Assembly: GCF_013141715.1 (NCBI RefSeq) | Contig: NZ_WHOA01000037.1 | Location: 1 to 64,000 of the forward strand | DNA: 64,000 nt | From: Paenibacillus phytorum | Lineage (GTDB): Bacteria; Bacillota; Bacilli; Paenibacillales; NBRC-103111 | Reading direction: 5' to 3' | Part shown: positions 37,157-45,764 of the stretch, piece after piece | Numbering within the stretch: the first letter of the stretch is position 1 | Layout: each line of letters starts with the position of its first letter | The notes under the pieces: generated by a model | The model's input: only the letters and a program-made list of their open reading frames with translations | Told to the model about the DNA's origin: nothing | Databases searched by the model: none | Made by a program: the position numbers and the translations under genes

Positions 37157-38896
37157 TTACAGCGATGCAGCTGCAACGAGCCAGCCGAATGGAGGTAAGC
37201 TTACCGAAATCTGATGTTCAGCCATTTTGTATGTCCCGTTACCCATGAGAATGTTAGGCGATGATTCCGTTTGAAATCCGAAGTCCAACGTGGCCGACTT
37301 TTCGCTATGATTAAAGCAAATGGTGAGTTGTTCGCTGGCATTCTGCCTTTGTACGACAAGTTGACGATTTTGTGCATAAACAATTCGAAATGAGCCATCT
37401 TGCAGGGCTAGATGATTTTTTCTGAAGGCAATTAAATTCTGATAAAAATCAAGCAGTTCGTGGTTCTGTTCTTCCACGTCCCAAATCATCGGTCTCCTGC
37501 AATCGGGGTCTTGGCCTCCCCTCATCCCCACTTCGTCTCCATAATAAATACATGGCGCTCCGAGGAAAATAAACTGAAACAGAGCAGCGAGCATGAGCCT
37601 TTTTTCGTCACGTGCAACAGTAAGCAATCTAGGCGTATCGTGACTTCCCAGAATGTTAAAGGCTGCTTCGTTTACCTGCTGTGGATATTGGGGTAACAGT
37701 CGATTGATCTGATAGGCGAACTGCTGCGCATCGATAGTTTCTTTTGCGAAGAAGTCAATAATGGCTTCCGTAGCCGGATAGTTCATAACCGCATCGAACT
37801 GGTCTCCTTGAAGCCATGGCATGGCATCGTGCCAAATCTCACCCAAAATATAGAAATCAGGCTTGATCGCTTTTAACTCCTTGCGGAATTCCCGCCAAAA
37901 TGCATGGTCGACTTCATTAGCAACATCCAATCTCCACCCATCAATGTCACACTCTTTTACCCAATATTGCGCAACACCCAGCAAGTATTTCCGGACTTCA
38001 GGATTCGAAGTGTTTAACTTCGGCATATGGGACTCGAAAGCAAAACAATGATAGGAAGGCTTTGGTTCATATTTAAGCGGATATTCTTTGATGTGGAACC
38101 AATCCCAATAAGCCGAGTCAGGACCTTTTGCTATAACATCCTGAAAAGGTGCAAACCAAAAACCGCTATGATTAAATACTGCATCAAGAATTACGCGGAT
38201 GCCGCGGTCATGAAAAGCATTTACCAATTTCTTCAATAATTCGATGTCACCGAAATGCGGGTCCACTTTTAAATAATCCGTCGTATCGTATTTATGATTG
38301 GTCTTCGCTTCAAAGATAGGCGTAAAATAAATGGCATTAACGCCAAGGGAGCTAATGTAGTCGATGCGGTCTAATACGCCTTGTAAATCTCCCCCATAGA
38401 AGTCATGTGGGCCCGGATTGGAATCCTCCCAAGGACGAACATTTGCCGGATCATTGCTCGGATCACCGTTGGCAAATCGTTCAGGGAAAATCTGATAAAA
38501 GATGGCCTTCTTTACCCAGCCCGGCGGCTTTAAAACCTCACTCGACCAAAGAAACGGATAATCGAAAAATTTCAGCGGGTCCTTCGGTTTCTCCTTGCAA
38601 AAGCCGCTTTCCGAATACCAATATGTTTGCTCGCCCGAAACCAATTCAAATGCGTATCTTAACCTAAAATGCTCAGGGGAGATTTCCGCTTGCCAATAAT
38701 CGAAAAGCTCATCGCTGGCCATTTTATATAGAGCCTTTTCACGAACCGTTTGTTCCCAATCATACTTATCTCCGTGGATGGCTTTCACCAACTGAAGATC
38801 GTCTTTCTTTGTCCGCAACCTGATATGGATCAAGTTGTCATCATAGGCGTAGCAATAAGAATCAGCAGCTCTATGGTAAATGGCTTCAAATATCAT
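37157..38896 (-). CDS. GH13 neopullulanase/cyclomaltodextrinase-like enzyme
   Basis: Cytoplasmic alpha-amylase-family enzyme of 579 residues that hydrolyses imported maltodextrins or cyclodextrins. N-terminal CBM34-like domain (about 1-120), then the GH13 barrel with DAVFNH (238-243), nucleophile Asp324 in DGWRLDVANE, acid/base Glu353 in LGEIWHD, and transition-state Asp420 in GSHDTPR; a C-terminal beta-domain ends in PFGWLVAA. Length and N-terminal domain fit the GH13_20 subfamily. RBS AAGGAG. It follows the MdxG-like permease in the operon. Confidence 0.94.
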   Translation of the reverse strand: MIFEAIYHRAADSYCYAYDDNLIHIRLRTKKDDLQLVKAIHGDKYDWEQTVREKALYKMASDELFDYWQAEISPEHFRLRYAFELVSGEQTYWYSESGFCKEKPKDPLKFFDYPFLWSSEVLKPPGWVKKAIFYQIFPERFANGDPSNDPANVRPWEDSNPGPHDFYGGDLQGVLDRIDYISSLGVNAIYFTPIFEAKTNHKYDTTDYLKVDPHFGDIELLKKLVNAFHDRGIRVILDAVFNHSGFWFAPFQDVIAKGPDSAYWDWFHIKEYPLKYEPKPSYHCFAFESHMPKLNTSNPEVRKYLLGVAQYWVKECDIDGWRLDVANEVDHAFWREFRKELKAIKPDFYILGEIWHDAMPWLQGDQFDAVMNYPATEAIIDFFAKETIDAQQFAYQINRLLPQYPQQVNEAAFNILGSHDTPRLLTVARDEKRLMLAALFQFIFLGAPCIYYGDEVGMRGGQDPDCRRPMIWDVEEQNHELLDFYQNLIAFRKNHLALQDGSFRIVYAQNRQLVVQRQNASEQLTICFNHSEKSATLDFGFQTESSPNILMGNGTYKMAEHQISVSLPPFGWLVAAASL

Positions 38897-38930
38897 GGCA
38901 GACTCCTTAACTATGATCTACGTTCCTCCA

Positions 38931-39764
38931 TCAACCTTTATCTGCACCTGTCGTAATTCCGTTAATTAAATATTTTTGGAAATACATGTACAGAACAGTG
39001 ATTGGCAATGCCACAAGCACAGCGCCTGCCGCAAATAGCGTAAAGCTGGAATTCGTTTCGTTGGCCACCATATTATATAATCCTTGCGCTAAAGTCATTT
39101 TTGCCGATGATCTCAAAACGATTTGCGGCAAGATAAAATCCATGAACGGCGTTATAAAACTGTTTAGCGCAACAAAGGTAATCGCCGGCAGCGATAAAGG
39201 AAAAATAATCTTAAAAAACACATCCGTATTGCTTGCTCCATCGATAAAAGCGGCTTCTTCCAAACTTTTAGGTATGGTATCGAAATGCCCCTTCATCACC
39301 CATGTCCCCATCGAAATGGACCCTCCGGCATAAATGAGGATTAAACCCAGATGGGTATCCAACAATTTCGTCTGTAATAACAAAACAAAAATCGCCATGA
39401 CGGATAAGAAGCCAGGAAACATTTGAAGAACCAACAATGTCATTAATCCTTGTTTTCTGCCCTTGAAACGAAATCTCGAGAATGCATAAGCCGTCGCCGC
39501 AACAAGAGTTGTCGACACTACAGCATTCGAAATGGCGATCTTTATTGTATTTTTATACCACAGCACAAAATCAGTGTTCCTTATAAGATCAAGGTAGTGT
39601 GCAATCGTTGGCTCATCAGGAATCATCTTACTTACCAGTAGGGCATCACCCGGATTAAGCGACGTCCCGATAACCCAAATGATTGGATAGATCACCGCAA
39701 TAAGCAAAACGGCAAAAACCATGTAAATCCCGGTTACAATCAAGTTGGATTTTAATTTAGACAT
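38931..39764 (-). CDS. Maltodextrin ABC transporter permease (MalG/MdxG-like)
   Basis: Permease of 277 residues with six TM segments and EAA loop SLEEAAFIDGASNTDVF near residue 176; the tail YLINGITTGADKG is typical of MalG-type proteins. It lies 18 bp after the MalF-like gene. Together with the MdxE- and MdxF-like proteins it imports malto-oligosaccharides, energised by a shared ATPase encoded elsewhere. Confidence 0.94.
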   Translation of the reverse strand: MSKLKSNLIVTGIYMVFAVLLIAVIYPIIWVIGTSLNPGDALLVSKMIPDEPTIAHYLDLIRNTDFVLWYKNTIKIAISNAVVSTTLVAATAYAFSRFRFKGRKQGLMTLLVLQMFPGFLSVMAIFVLLLQTKLLDTHLGLILIYAGGSISMGTWVMKGHFDTIPKSLEEAAFIDGASNTDVFFKIIFPLSLPAITFVALNSFITPFMDFILPQIVLRSSAKMTLAQGLYNMVANETNSSFTLFAAGAVLVALPITVLYMYFQKYLINGITTGADKG

Positions 39765-39782
39765 TTAGACCAGATCCTCTTC

Positions 39783-41081
39783 CTAGACTGACTTCATCCG
39801 CTTGTAATTCCATAAGGAGAACATCGCAATAAAGATAAACATAATGATAGACACTGCGGAAGCCATATTAAATTGACTTTGATTAAGCGTCATCTTAAAG
39901 ATCCATGAAATGAGAATATCCGTGCTTCCCGCGTAATAATAGTTAGGACTATCTGGTTTGCCATCCGTAAGCAGATAAATCAAATTGAAGTTATTGAAAT
40001 TAAAGGCAAATTGCATAATTAATATGGGTGCGGTAGCCAGTAATACAAGCGGAAGAGTGATCTTGACAAACTTTTGCTTTCCTGAGGCGCCATCAACTTC
40101 GGCTGCTTCGTAAAGGTCGCGCGGCATTGTCGTTAAAACCCCCGACATCAGCGCCATAAGGAACGGCGTCGAAAACCATAAATTAACAAGAATAATCGTA
40201 ACTTTCGCCATCGTCGGATCGGACAGCCAAGGTACCGGAGAAAATCCAAGTTTACCGATTACATCATTAATGGGACCAAACGAACCATTCAATAAAACCC
40301 TGAAAACCAATATAGAGATGAATTGCGGGACTGCCCAAGGCAAGATAAAGACGGTTCTCCAAAATCTTTTGAATTTAATCTTAGGATGGTTCAGCATCAA
40401 CGCCAGTATTAACCCGCTCAAAAAAACAGATGAGGTAGAGGCTACAGCCCATACGATATTCCAAACGGATATGCCAAAGAACGTGAATCTCCATGCTTTT
40501 TGTGCAAATAAATCATAAAAAGTTCTAACACCTACCCAATCCACTAAGGATCGATCAGGAATATGGGCGGGAGCCGAATAGTTCGTAAAAGCAATCAAAA
40601 CATTAAAAACGAGCGGTATAATCGTAACAAAGAGTACAAAAAATGCAGCTGGTATTAATAATAAATAAGGGAAATTTCTAAACTTCGCTTTTCTAACGGA
40701 ATCCATGAATCCAGGGACACTGTCTCCTTCATCCCTCAGTCCCCCGTTTTTCTTGGCGTCATAAATGTTAGTTATATAGAAGCCTAAGAACAAAAGGATA
40801 ACCACTAGTGTAATGAGACCGTTTATTAACATAAAAATGGAGTGATCGCCATGAACCACTTTCCCATTGATGATTTGGGTAGGCACATCACCTAACGTGA
40901 TTAAGCTTATAATCCCTTTATAAGCAATGGGGTAGTAGTTCCAGAAAAACAATTGAGCCAAGATTATGAATACGAAGCCTTTTAGATATTGTTTGTTATA
41001 AAGTTGACCTAGACCAATAAAAATTGTGGAGCAAATAGCGGCTATCGTTCGATGTCGAAGAGCGCCTTGTTTCAAATCCAT
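39783..41081 (-). CDS. Maltodextrin ABC transporter permease (MalF/MdxF-like)
   Basis: Permease of 432 residues, longer than usual because of an N-terminal extension carrying extra TM segments (about 12-120), as in B. subtilis MdxF. The six-TM permease core follows, with the EAA loop YEAAEVDGASGKQKF near residue 333. RBS AAGGCGG. It lies 13 bp after the binding-protein gene. Confidence 0.94.
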   Translation of the reverse strand: MDLKQGALRHRTIAAICSTIFIGLGQLYNKQYLKGFVFIILAQLFFWNYYPIAYKGIISLITLGDVPTQIINGKVVHGDHSIFMLINGLITLVVILLFLGFYITNIYDAKKNGGLRDEGDSVPGFMDSVRKAKFRNFPYLLLIPAAFFVLFVTIIPLVFNVLIAFTNYSAPAHIPDRSLVDWVGVRTFYDLFAQKAWRFTFFGISVWNIVWAVASTSSVFLSGLILALMLNHPKIKFKRFWRTVFILPWAVPQFISILVFRVLLNGSFGPINDVIGKLGFSPVPWLSDPTMAKVTIILVNLWFSTPFLMALMSGVLTTMPRDLYEAAEVDGASGKQKFVKITLPLVLLATAPILIMQFAFNFNNFNLIYLLTDGKPDSPNYYYAGSTDILISWIFKMTLNQSQFNMASAVSIIMFIFIAMFSLWNYKRMKSV

Positions 41082-41094
41082 ACGTAAGACCGCC

Positions 41095-42378
41095 TTATTT
41101 CTTAGTCTTCATTGCTGTCTTGATTTGTTCTACCGCGTTATTCAGGACTGTGGCCGGATCCCCATTGTCGTTCCAAATGGAAGCAAGTGCAGCGCCTGCA
41201 GGCACCCAAACATTCCCCATCTCCGGTATGGACGGCATTGGCGTCGAATATTTCGCTTGTTCAAGGAAAGCCGATGCATTAGCGTCATTCATAATAATCG
41301 GATCATTCATAAGATCTTTTCTTGGAGGCAGTTGGGTCGTCATTTTAAACCGATTAATTAAATTCTCTTTACTTGTTGCATAACTAGCAAACATTTTCGC
41401 GGCAACCGGGTACTTGGTATACGAATTTACATACAGCCCTCTAATGCCTGAAAAGCTTTGCGGATGTTCGCCATTAGGCAAAAGAGGCAGCGGAGCAACG
41501 CCATACTCGAAGTTCACTTTGGACAAACCTGCCATTAACCAGGGTCCGTTGATGACAGCGGCTGTTTTCCCTTCTTGGAATAAGCCAGTAATGATATTAT
41601 CGTTAATGTCATTAACGTTTAACGGAAGTATTTTCTTTAAGGATTGAAAGAACTTCGCCCCTTCGATCGCTTTGGTACTATTCAGACCAATATCAGTTGC
41701 ATCCGTACCATTCTTGCCAAATACATAGCCGCCGTAACCCGCAAGGAACGAATAGGATTGGTACAACTGGCGTACATCCCACATAAAGGCGTACTTTTTG
41801 TTTTTCGGATCATTATAGGTTTCTGCAAACTTCATGATTTCTTCGTAAGTTTTCGGAGCTTTTTCCAACAATTTTTTATTGTAAAAAAGAGCATAAGTGT
41901 CAATGGCCGTCGGGAACCCGTATAACACTCCCTTGTAGCTAACCCCGTCAATGGCCGAAGACATAAATTCATTTCGCATGCTTTCGTTAAACATATCATT
42001 CTGTAAAACAAGTCCTGCCGTAACGGCGTTACCTAATTGATCGTGAGGTGCAGAGAACACATCAGCCCCAATTCCAGCAGGACCATCTGTCGTAAGTTTC
42101 TTCACAGAGTCAATCGCAGGAACGACTTCCACCTTCACTTTAACACCATATTCTTTTTCAAAACTTGCTGAGATCGCTTTCAAATAATCCAACTCAGGAC
42201 CTTTTGACTCCCAGACGAGCAGCTCAGCTCCATCCTCTGGTTTCGCTCCTCCTTGCTTATTGCTGCCTTGTTCTACATGACCTTGCTCTGGCTGGGTCGA
42301 TTTTTTCGTACATCCAACGAGAAATGAAAAGCTGAAAAGAACAACAATAACTGAGGTAATCAACAAACGTTTGGACAT
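41095..42378 (-). CDS. Maltodextrin-binding lipoprotein (MalE/MdxE-like)
   Basis: Solute-binding lipoprotein of 427 residues. The signal peptide ends in lipobox LVGC with Cys23, followed by a Gln/Gly/Lys-rich linker. The body has DGAELLVWESKG, KVKVEVVPAIDS, DVFSAPHDQLGNAV, GFPTAIDTYALFYNK and FAETYNDPKNKKYAFMWDVR, characteristic of the MalE/cyclodextrin-binding group. RBS GGGGGAA. First gene of the maltodextrin operon, directly behind two LacI-type operator sequences. Confidence 0.94.
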   Translation of the reverse strand: MSKRLLITSVIVVLFSFSFLVGCTKKSTQPEQGHVEQGSNKQGGAKPEDGAELLVWESKGPELDYLKAISASFEKEYGVKVKVEVVPAIDSVKKLTTDGPAGIGADVFSAPHDQLGNAVTAGLVLQNDMFNESMRNEFMSSAIDGVSYKGVLYGFPTAIDTYALFYNKKLLEKAPKTYEEIMKFAETYNDPKNKKYAFMWDVRQLYQSYSFLAGYGGYVFGKNGTDATDIGLNSTKAIEGAKFFQSLKKILPLNVNDINDNIITGLFQEGKTAAVINGPWLMAGLSKVNFEYGVAPLPLLPNGEHPQSFSGIRGLYVNSYTKYPVAAKMFASYATSKENLINRFKMTTQLPPRKDLMNDPIIMNDANASAFLEQAKYSTPMPSIPEMGNVWVPAGAALASIWNDNGDPATVLNNAVEQIKTAMKTKK

Positions 42379-42400
42379 TCATATTCCCCCTATAATTTTA

Positions 42401-42446
42401 CTGAATCGTTTAAGTACCTAAACGTTTAAGTAACAACACAATTATA
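42401..42446 (-). promoter_or_regulatory. Promoter/operator region of the maltodextrin operon
   Basis: A minus-strand TATAAT (42441-42446) is followed downstream by the full operator TACTTAAACGTTTAGGT (42416-42432) and an overlapping second copy TACTTAAACGATTCAG (42401-42416). The operators fall near and past the expected start of transcription, so bound LacI protein would block initiation or elongation. No good -35 box at ideal spacing was seen. Confidence 0.75.
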
Positions 42447-42504
42447 ATAACTTTTAACCCATATTGAAGTCAATGAAAAATTTACGGACTAGACGATACG
42501 CAGA

Positions 42505-42540
42505 AAAAGGCAGCCGATCCAATCTGGCCGGCTGCCTATT
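42505..42540 (-). terminator. Terminator of the ABC-2 exporter operon
   Basis: AGGCAGCCG / CGGCTGCCT stem with TTTTTC on the minus strand, after the permease stop; it also insulates the divergent-side maltodextrin promoter. Confidence 0.88.
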
Positions 42541-42548
42541 ATTTTCCG

Positions 42549-43649
42549 TTACTCCCACTTAAATGTTAGGCTGGCGATAATGAAGGCTACAAGCATCCAG
42601 CCGCCAAGCAGTGCGGCTTCAGGCCACATGTCGGTAAGTGAGGCTCCGACATTCATGATTTGGCGCAGTGCTGTGGACAGATGCGCGATCGGCAGCAACT
42701 TGACTACGGGCTGCAGCCAGTCAGGCATATTCTTGATCGGAAAGAAGACGCCACCTAGAAATAGAAGTGGGAAGGAGACGAAGCCGGCAATTGGGCCAGC
42801 GCTTTCCGGCGTTTTGGCGAGCGCGGCGATGATAAAGCCGATCGACATGAACGTCAGTGTCCCGAGTACCACGAACATGAGCAGAAGTATCCACGAACCG
42901 TTCACCTGCGTTCCGAAAATCAGGCTCCCGATTAGCAGCACGATGATCGCCTGTGCGCCGTTCAACACCAGTCGGGCCGTGATTTGTGCGGCAATGAAGC
43001 TCCGAGGTTGGAGCGGCGTACTCTGAAGACGCCGAAGGATACCCCGCTCGCGCCAAGATGCGATTTGGCCGGCGACGCCGTTCAGATTGTTACTCATAAT
43101 CATCATAGCAACGATGCCTGGGACGAGGAAGTCGATATACTTCAGGTTAAGAGATTGGACCGCCTCTGATTGAATCGTGATGACAGGGGTGTAACCCACG
43201 ATCTGCTTGCTAATCCCATCGGCAATCTGAGACATAATGGGGAGCCCGATCTGATTGGTTGTTTGGCTCGTCTCGTCGTAGTAGACGGTGAGTTTGGAAC
43301 CTTCCATAGAGGCATTTTTAGCGCTCACAGCAGCTTCATACCCTTTTGGAACAGCAACGACAAGCTGCCGATCGCCATGCTTAAGATCTTTCATTGCCGT
43401 GTCAAGATCTGTGCTTTCCGTTAATTTTAATATGGATAGCTGCTTCATAGAGGATAGAAGCGCCTTCGACGCAGTCGTCTGGTCTTGGTCGATAACGGTG
43501 ACGGAGAGCGATGTGCTGTCCCCTTTTCCTAAGAATGAACCCAGCATCACCATGAAAAAGATTGGAAAAACGAGCGTCCAAAATAATACTTGCCGATTTC
43601 GCCCAAATAGTCGTAGCTGGGCTAAGGTCAATTGACGATACGCTTTCAT
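42549..43649 (-). CDS. ABC-2 type exporter permease
   Basis: Membrane permease of 366 residues with TM1 at about 20-42, a large extracytoplasmic domain (about 45-180, starting SLSVTVIDQDQTTASKALL), and five TM helices in the C-terminal half including the FLVPGIVAMMIMSNNLNGVAG segment. This is the YhgE/DrrB-like ABC-2 layout. It overlaps the ATPase gene by 4 bp. Probably exports a drug, peptide or lipid; the substrate is unknown. Confidence 0.9.
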   Translation of the reverse strand: MKAYRQLTLAQLRLFGRNRQVLFWTLVFPIFFMVMLGSFLGKGDSTSLSVTVIDQDQTTASKALLSSMKQLSILKLTESTDLDTAMKDLKHGDRQLVVAVPKGYEAAVSAKNASMEGSKLTVYYDETSQTTNQIGLPIMSQIADGISKQIVGYTPVITIQSEAVQSLNLKYIDFLVPGIVAMMIMSNNLNGVAGQIASWRERGILRRLQSTPLQPRSFIAAQITARLVLNGAQAIIVLLIGSLIFGTQVNGSWILLLMFVVLGTLTFMSIGFIIAALAKTPESAGPIAGFVSFPLLFLGGVFFPIKNMPDWLQPVVKLLPIAHLSTALRQIMNVGASLTDMWPEAALLGGWMLVAFIIASLTFKWE

Positions 43650-44596
43650 TCTTCCCTCAGGCTCCTTCCCGTCATGTGGATGAACACGTCCTCGAGCGTT
43701 GCCGTGCGCGTTTGCAGATCAGAAACCTTGATGTTCTGCTCAGCAGTTTGTTGTACAAATGCAGTCAGCGTATTTTGTAAATGATCCGTGTACAGCACAA
43801 ACGTGTCTTTACGCTGGTCAACTTGCTTTACATCAGGCAATGATTGGATTAGCGTCAGCACTTCCTGCTTTCGCGCCTCATCTTCTCGAATCTGCTCCGG
43901 CAAGCGAAACTCGATAGCGCTGTCTGACTGCAGGCTGCGGACGAGCTGCTCTGGCGTGTCCAGTGCAACGATTTGTCCCTTATCCATGAGGCAGATGCGG
44001 TCACAAAGCACATGAGCCTCTTCCATGTAGTGCGTTGAGATCACCACAGTCTTACCGCGCTCTTTCAGGCGGAGGACGATATCCCACAACGTACGCCGGG
44101 CTTGAGGATCGAGTCCGGTTGTCGGCTCGTCCAGAAAGACCACCTTTGGATCATTCACGAGTGCTAACGCAATGGCGAGGCGCTGCTTCTGACCGCCGGA
44201 TAAGTTTTTGACGCGGTCATTCTTTTTTTCGCGCAATAACATATCGTCGAGCAGCGGCTCAATCGGAACTGAGCTTGGATAAAAACTTGCGTACATACGG
44301 ATAATCTCGTGAACGTGGAGCAGGTCGAACAGTGACGTCGATTGGAGCTGGACGCCAATGATTTCCTTGACCTTTTTCAAATCTTTTTTCGTATCGAAGC
44401 CTGCGACAAGTGCTCTCCCTTCATCCGGTCGCCGCAGACCTTCGATCATTTCCATCGTTGTCGTTTTGCCCGCCCCATTTGGCCCGAGCAGTCCGAACAC
44501 TTCCCCTTCACTCACTTTGAAATGTATGCCATTCACCGCGGTGAATTTCCCATACCGTTTGACGAGTCCGTCCACTTCTATGATGGCGTTGACCAA
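43646..44596 (-). CDS. ABC-2 exporter ATP-binding protein (DrrA/CcmA-like)
   Basis: ATPase of 316 residues: Walker A GLLGPNGAGKTT (about 35-46), Q-loop IIGVQLQSTSLF, signature NLSGGQKQRLAIA (near 135), Walker B VVFLDEPTTGLDP, H-loop STHYMEEA, then a C-terminal regulatory extension of about 85 residues typical of DrrA. It starts at TTG with RBS GGGAGG. First gene of a two-gene exporter operon. Confidence 0.92.
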   Translation of the reverse strand: MVNAIIEVDGLVKRYGKFTAVNGIHFKVSEGEVFGLLGPNGAGKTTTMEMIEGLRRPDEGRALVAGFDTKKDLKKVKEIIGVQLQSTSLFDLLHVHEIIRMYASFYPSSVPIEPLLDDMLLREKKNDRVKNLSGGQKQRLAIALALVNDPKVVFLDEPTTGLDPQARRTLWDIVLRLKERGKTVVISTHYMEEAHVLCDRICLMDKGQIVALDTPEQLVRSLQSDSAIEFRLPEQIREDEARKQEVLTLIQSLPDVKQVDQRKDTFVLYTDHLQNTLTAFVQQTAEQNIKVSDLQTRTATLEDVFIHMTGRSLREE

Positions 44597-44655
44597 GGTT
44601 GGTTCCTCCCTTTCGATATTCCTGCAAGTATTTTCTGTGCTTCAGCTCGCATTTT

Positions 44656-44699
44656 TCAAAAAAGCTGATCGGCAAAATAACACCCATCAGCTTTTTTTT
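44656..44699 (-). terminator. Terminator between EamA and ABC exporter genes
   Basis: AAAAAAGCTGAT / ATCAGCTTTTTTTT stem with a 16-nt loop. On the minus strand it ends the EamA transcript. Confidence 0.9.
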
Positions 44700-44706
44700 C
44701 TGATAC

Positions 44707-45579
44707 TTATTCTTTTCGAATGACCAACAGTACACCAATAAAGATGAATAGGGTACCTATTCCAAAAGACAGGCCAACTTGTTCGCCTAATAATAGCCAC
44801 CCTAAAAAAGTACCGACAATAGGCTGGAAAAAGAAGAATAATCCACCACTTGAAGCGTTAAGCATTTGCAGTCCACGATTCCAAAGTAAGAAACCACAAG
44901 CAGTCGAAATAATTCCCAAAAATAAAAGACCACCCCAAATAGATGGATGCATCATGGCTTGAAAATCGAGCTCATCTAATCGACTTATTGTAAAAGGCGT
45001 TAGTAAGGCGATTGCCACAAGAGTGGCATAGCTCGTTACGACAATTGGTGAATATTGCTCTGGTACTCGTTTAATAAGAACAGACATAAGTGACCAAGTT
45101 AGTGCTGCAATAAGCAGTGATACGCCACCAAGTTGATGAGAGAAATCGATATGGGCATTTCCAACAATAATACACACGCCGATTGTTGCTAAAACAATAG
45201 AAACAGCCTTTTTAAAAGTAATTTTTTCTTTTAAAAGGATACGCGCAAACAGCACCATAAATGCAGGTGTCGTTGAAGTAATAATGGCCCCCATTTGTGC
45301 ATTAGAGAGCATCGTACCCACTTCTTGGGTTACGATAGAAATTGTATTTCCAACAAGCCCAATAATGAAAATTAAGAGCCAGTCTCGTTTTTCAATCCGC
45401 CATGATTGTTTGGTTACAACGCCAATAATTAGCAATGCAAACATCGCAATAACATAGCGAAGCCATACTAATTCAAGTGGTGGTACAACGTCTACCACAA
45501 CTTTTACCACCACATACATCCCGCCCCAAATACTAGCAGCGAGTGATAAATATAAAGAACCTAATAAGGTTTTCCTCAT
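44707..45579 (-). CDS. EamA-family (DMT superfamily) transporter
   Basis: Membrane transporter of 290 residues with ten predicted TM helices and two EamA repeats (about 5-137 and 148-288), including PPLELVWLRYVIAMFALL and the mirrored PIVVTSYATLVAIALL. Such proteins export small metabolites or amino acids. The start ATG (RBS GGAGG) is preceded by an unusual leader with interlocking inverted repeats, described separately. Monocistronic; a terminator follows. Confidence 0.91.
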   Translation of the reverse strand: MRKTLLGSLYLSLAASIWGGMYVVVKVVVDVVPPLELVWLRYVIAMFALLIIGVVTKQSWRIEKRDWLLIFIIGLVGNTISIVTQEVGTMLSNAQMGAIITSTTPAFMVLFARILLKEKITFKKAVSIVLATIGVCIIVGNAHIDFSHQLGGVSLLIAALTWSLMSVLIKRVPEQYSPIVVTSYATLVAIALLTPFTISRLDELDFQAMMHPSIWGGLLFLGIISTACGFLLWNRGLQMLNASSGGLFFFFQPIVGTFLGWLLLGEQVGLSFGIGTLFIFIGVLLVIRKE

Positions 45580-45584
45580 TTTGT

Positions 45585-45657
45585 ACCCTCCGTTTTTTCA
45601 AGACATTTCCTGTCCTTAACGGAGATGTAGTTATTCTACCGTTAAGGGAGAATAACT
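45585..45657 (-). promoter_or_regulatory. Structured leader with mutually exclusive hairpins, EamA gene
   Basis: Reading on the minus strand, AGTTATTCT (45649-45657) pairs perfectly with AGAATAACT (45629-45637). The loop contains CCTTAACGG (45639-45647), which pairs perfectly with CCGTTAAGG (45614-45622), giving an H-type pseudoknot or two exclusive states. TCTCCGTT (45618-45625) is also complementary to AACGGAGG (45587-45594), the ribosome binding site. This is compatible with translational control, but the repeats could instead be DNA operators. Confidence 0.55.
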
Positions 45658-45764
45658 GCAGGTACATCATTTTCAAATAATGGTGACCACATCATCAGCT
45701 TTCAGCTCACTTTCAAAACGTTTATTTGATTATACAATAATATGGTCGATTTAGGCACCAAAGT

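Noticed and set aside
44530..44560. CACCGCGGTG resembling a T-box motif
   Set aside because: It lies inside the exporter ATPase coding sequence and lacks the other T-box elements.
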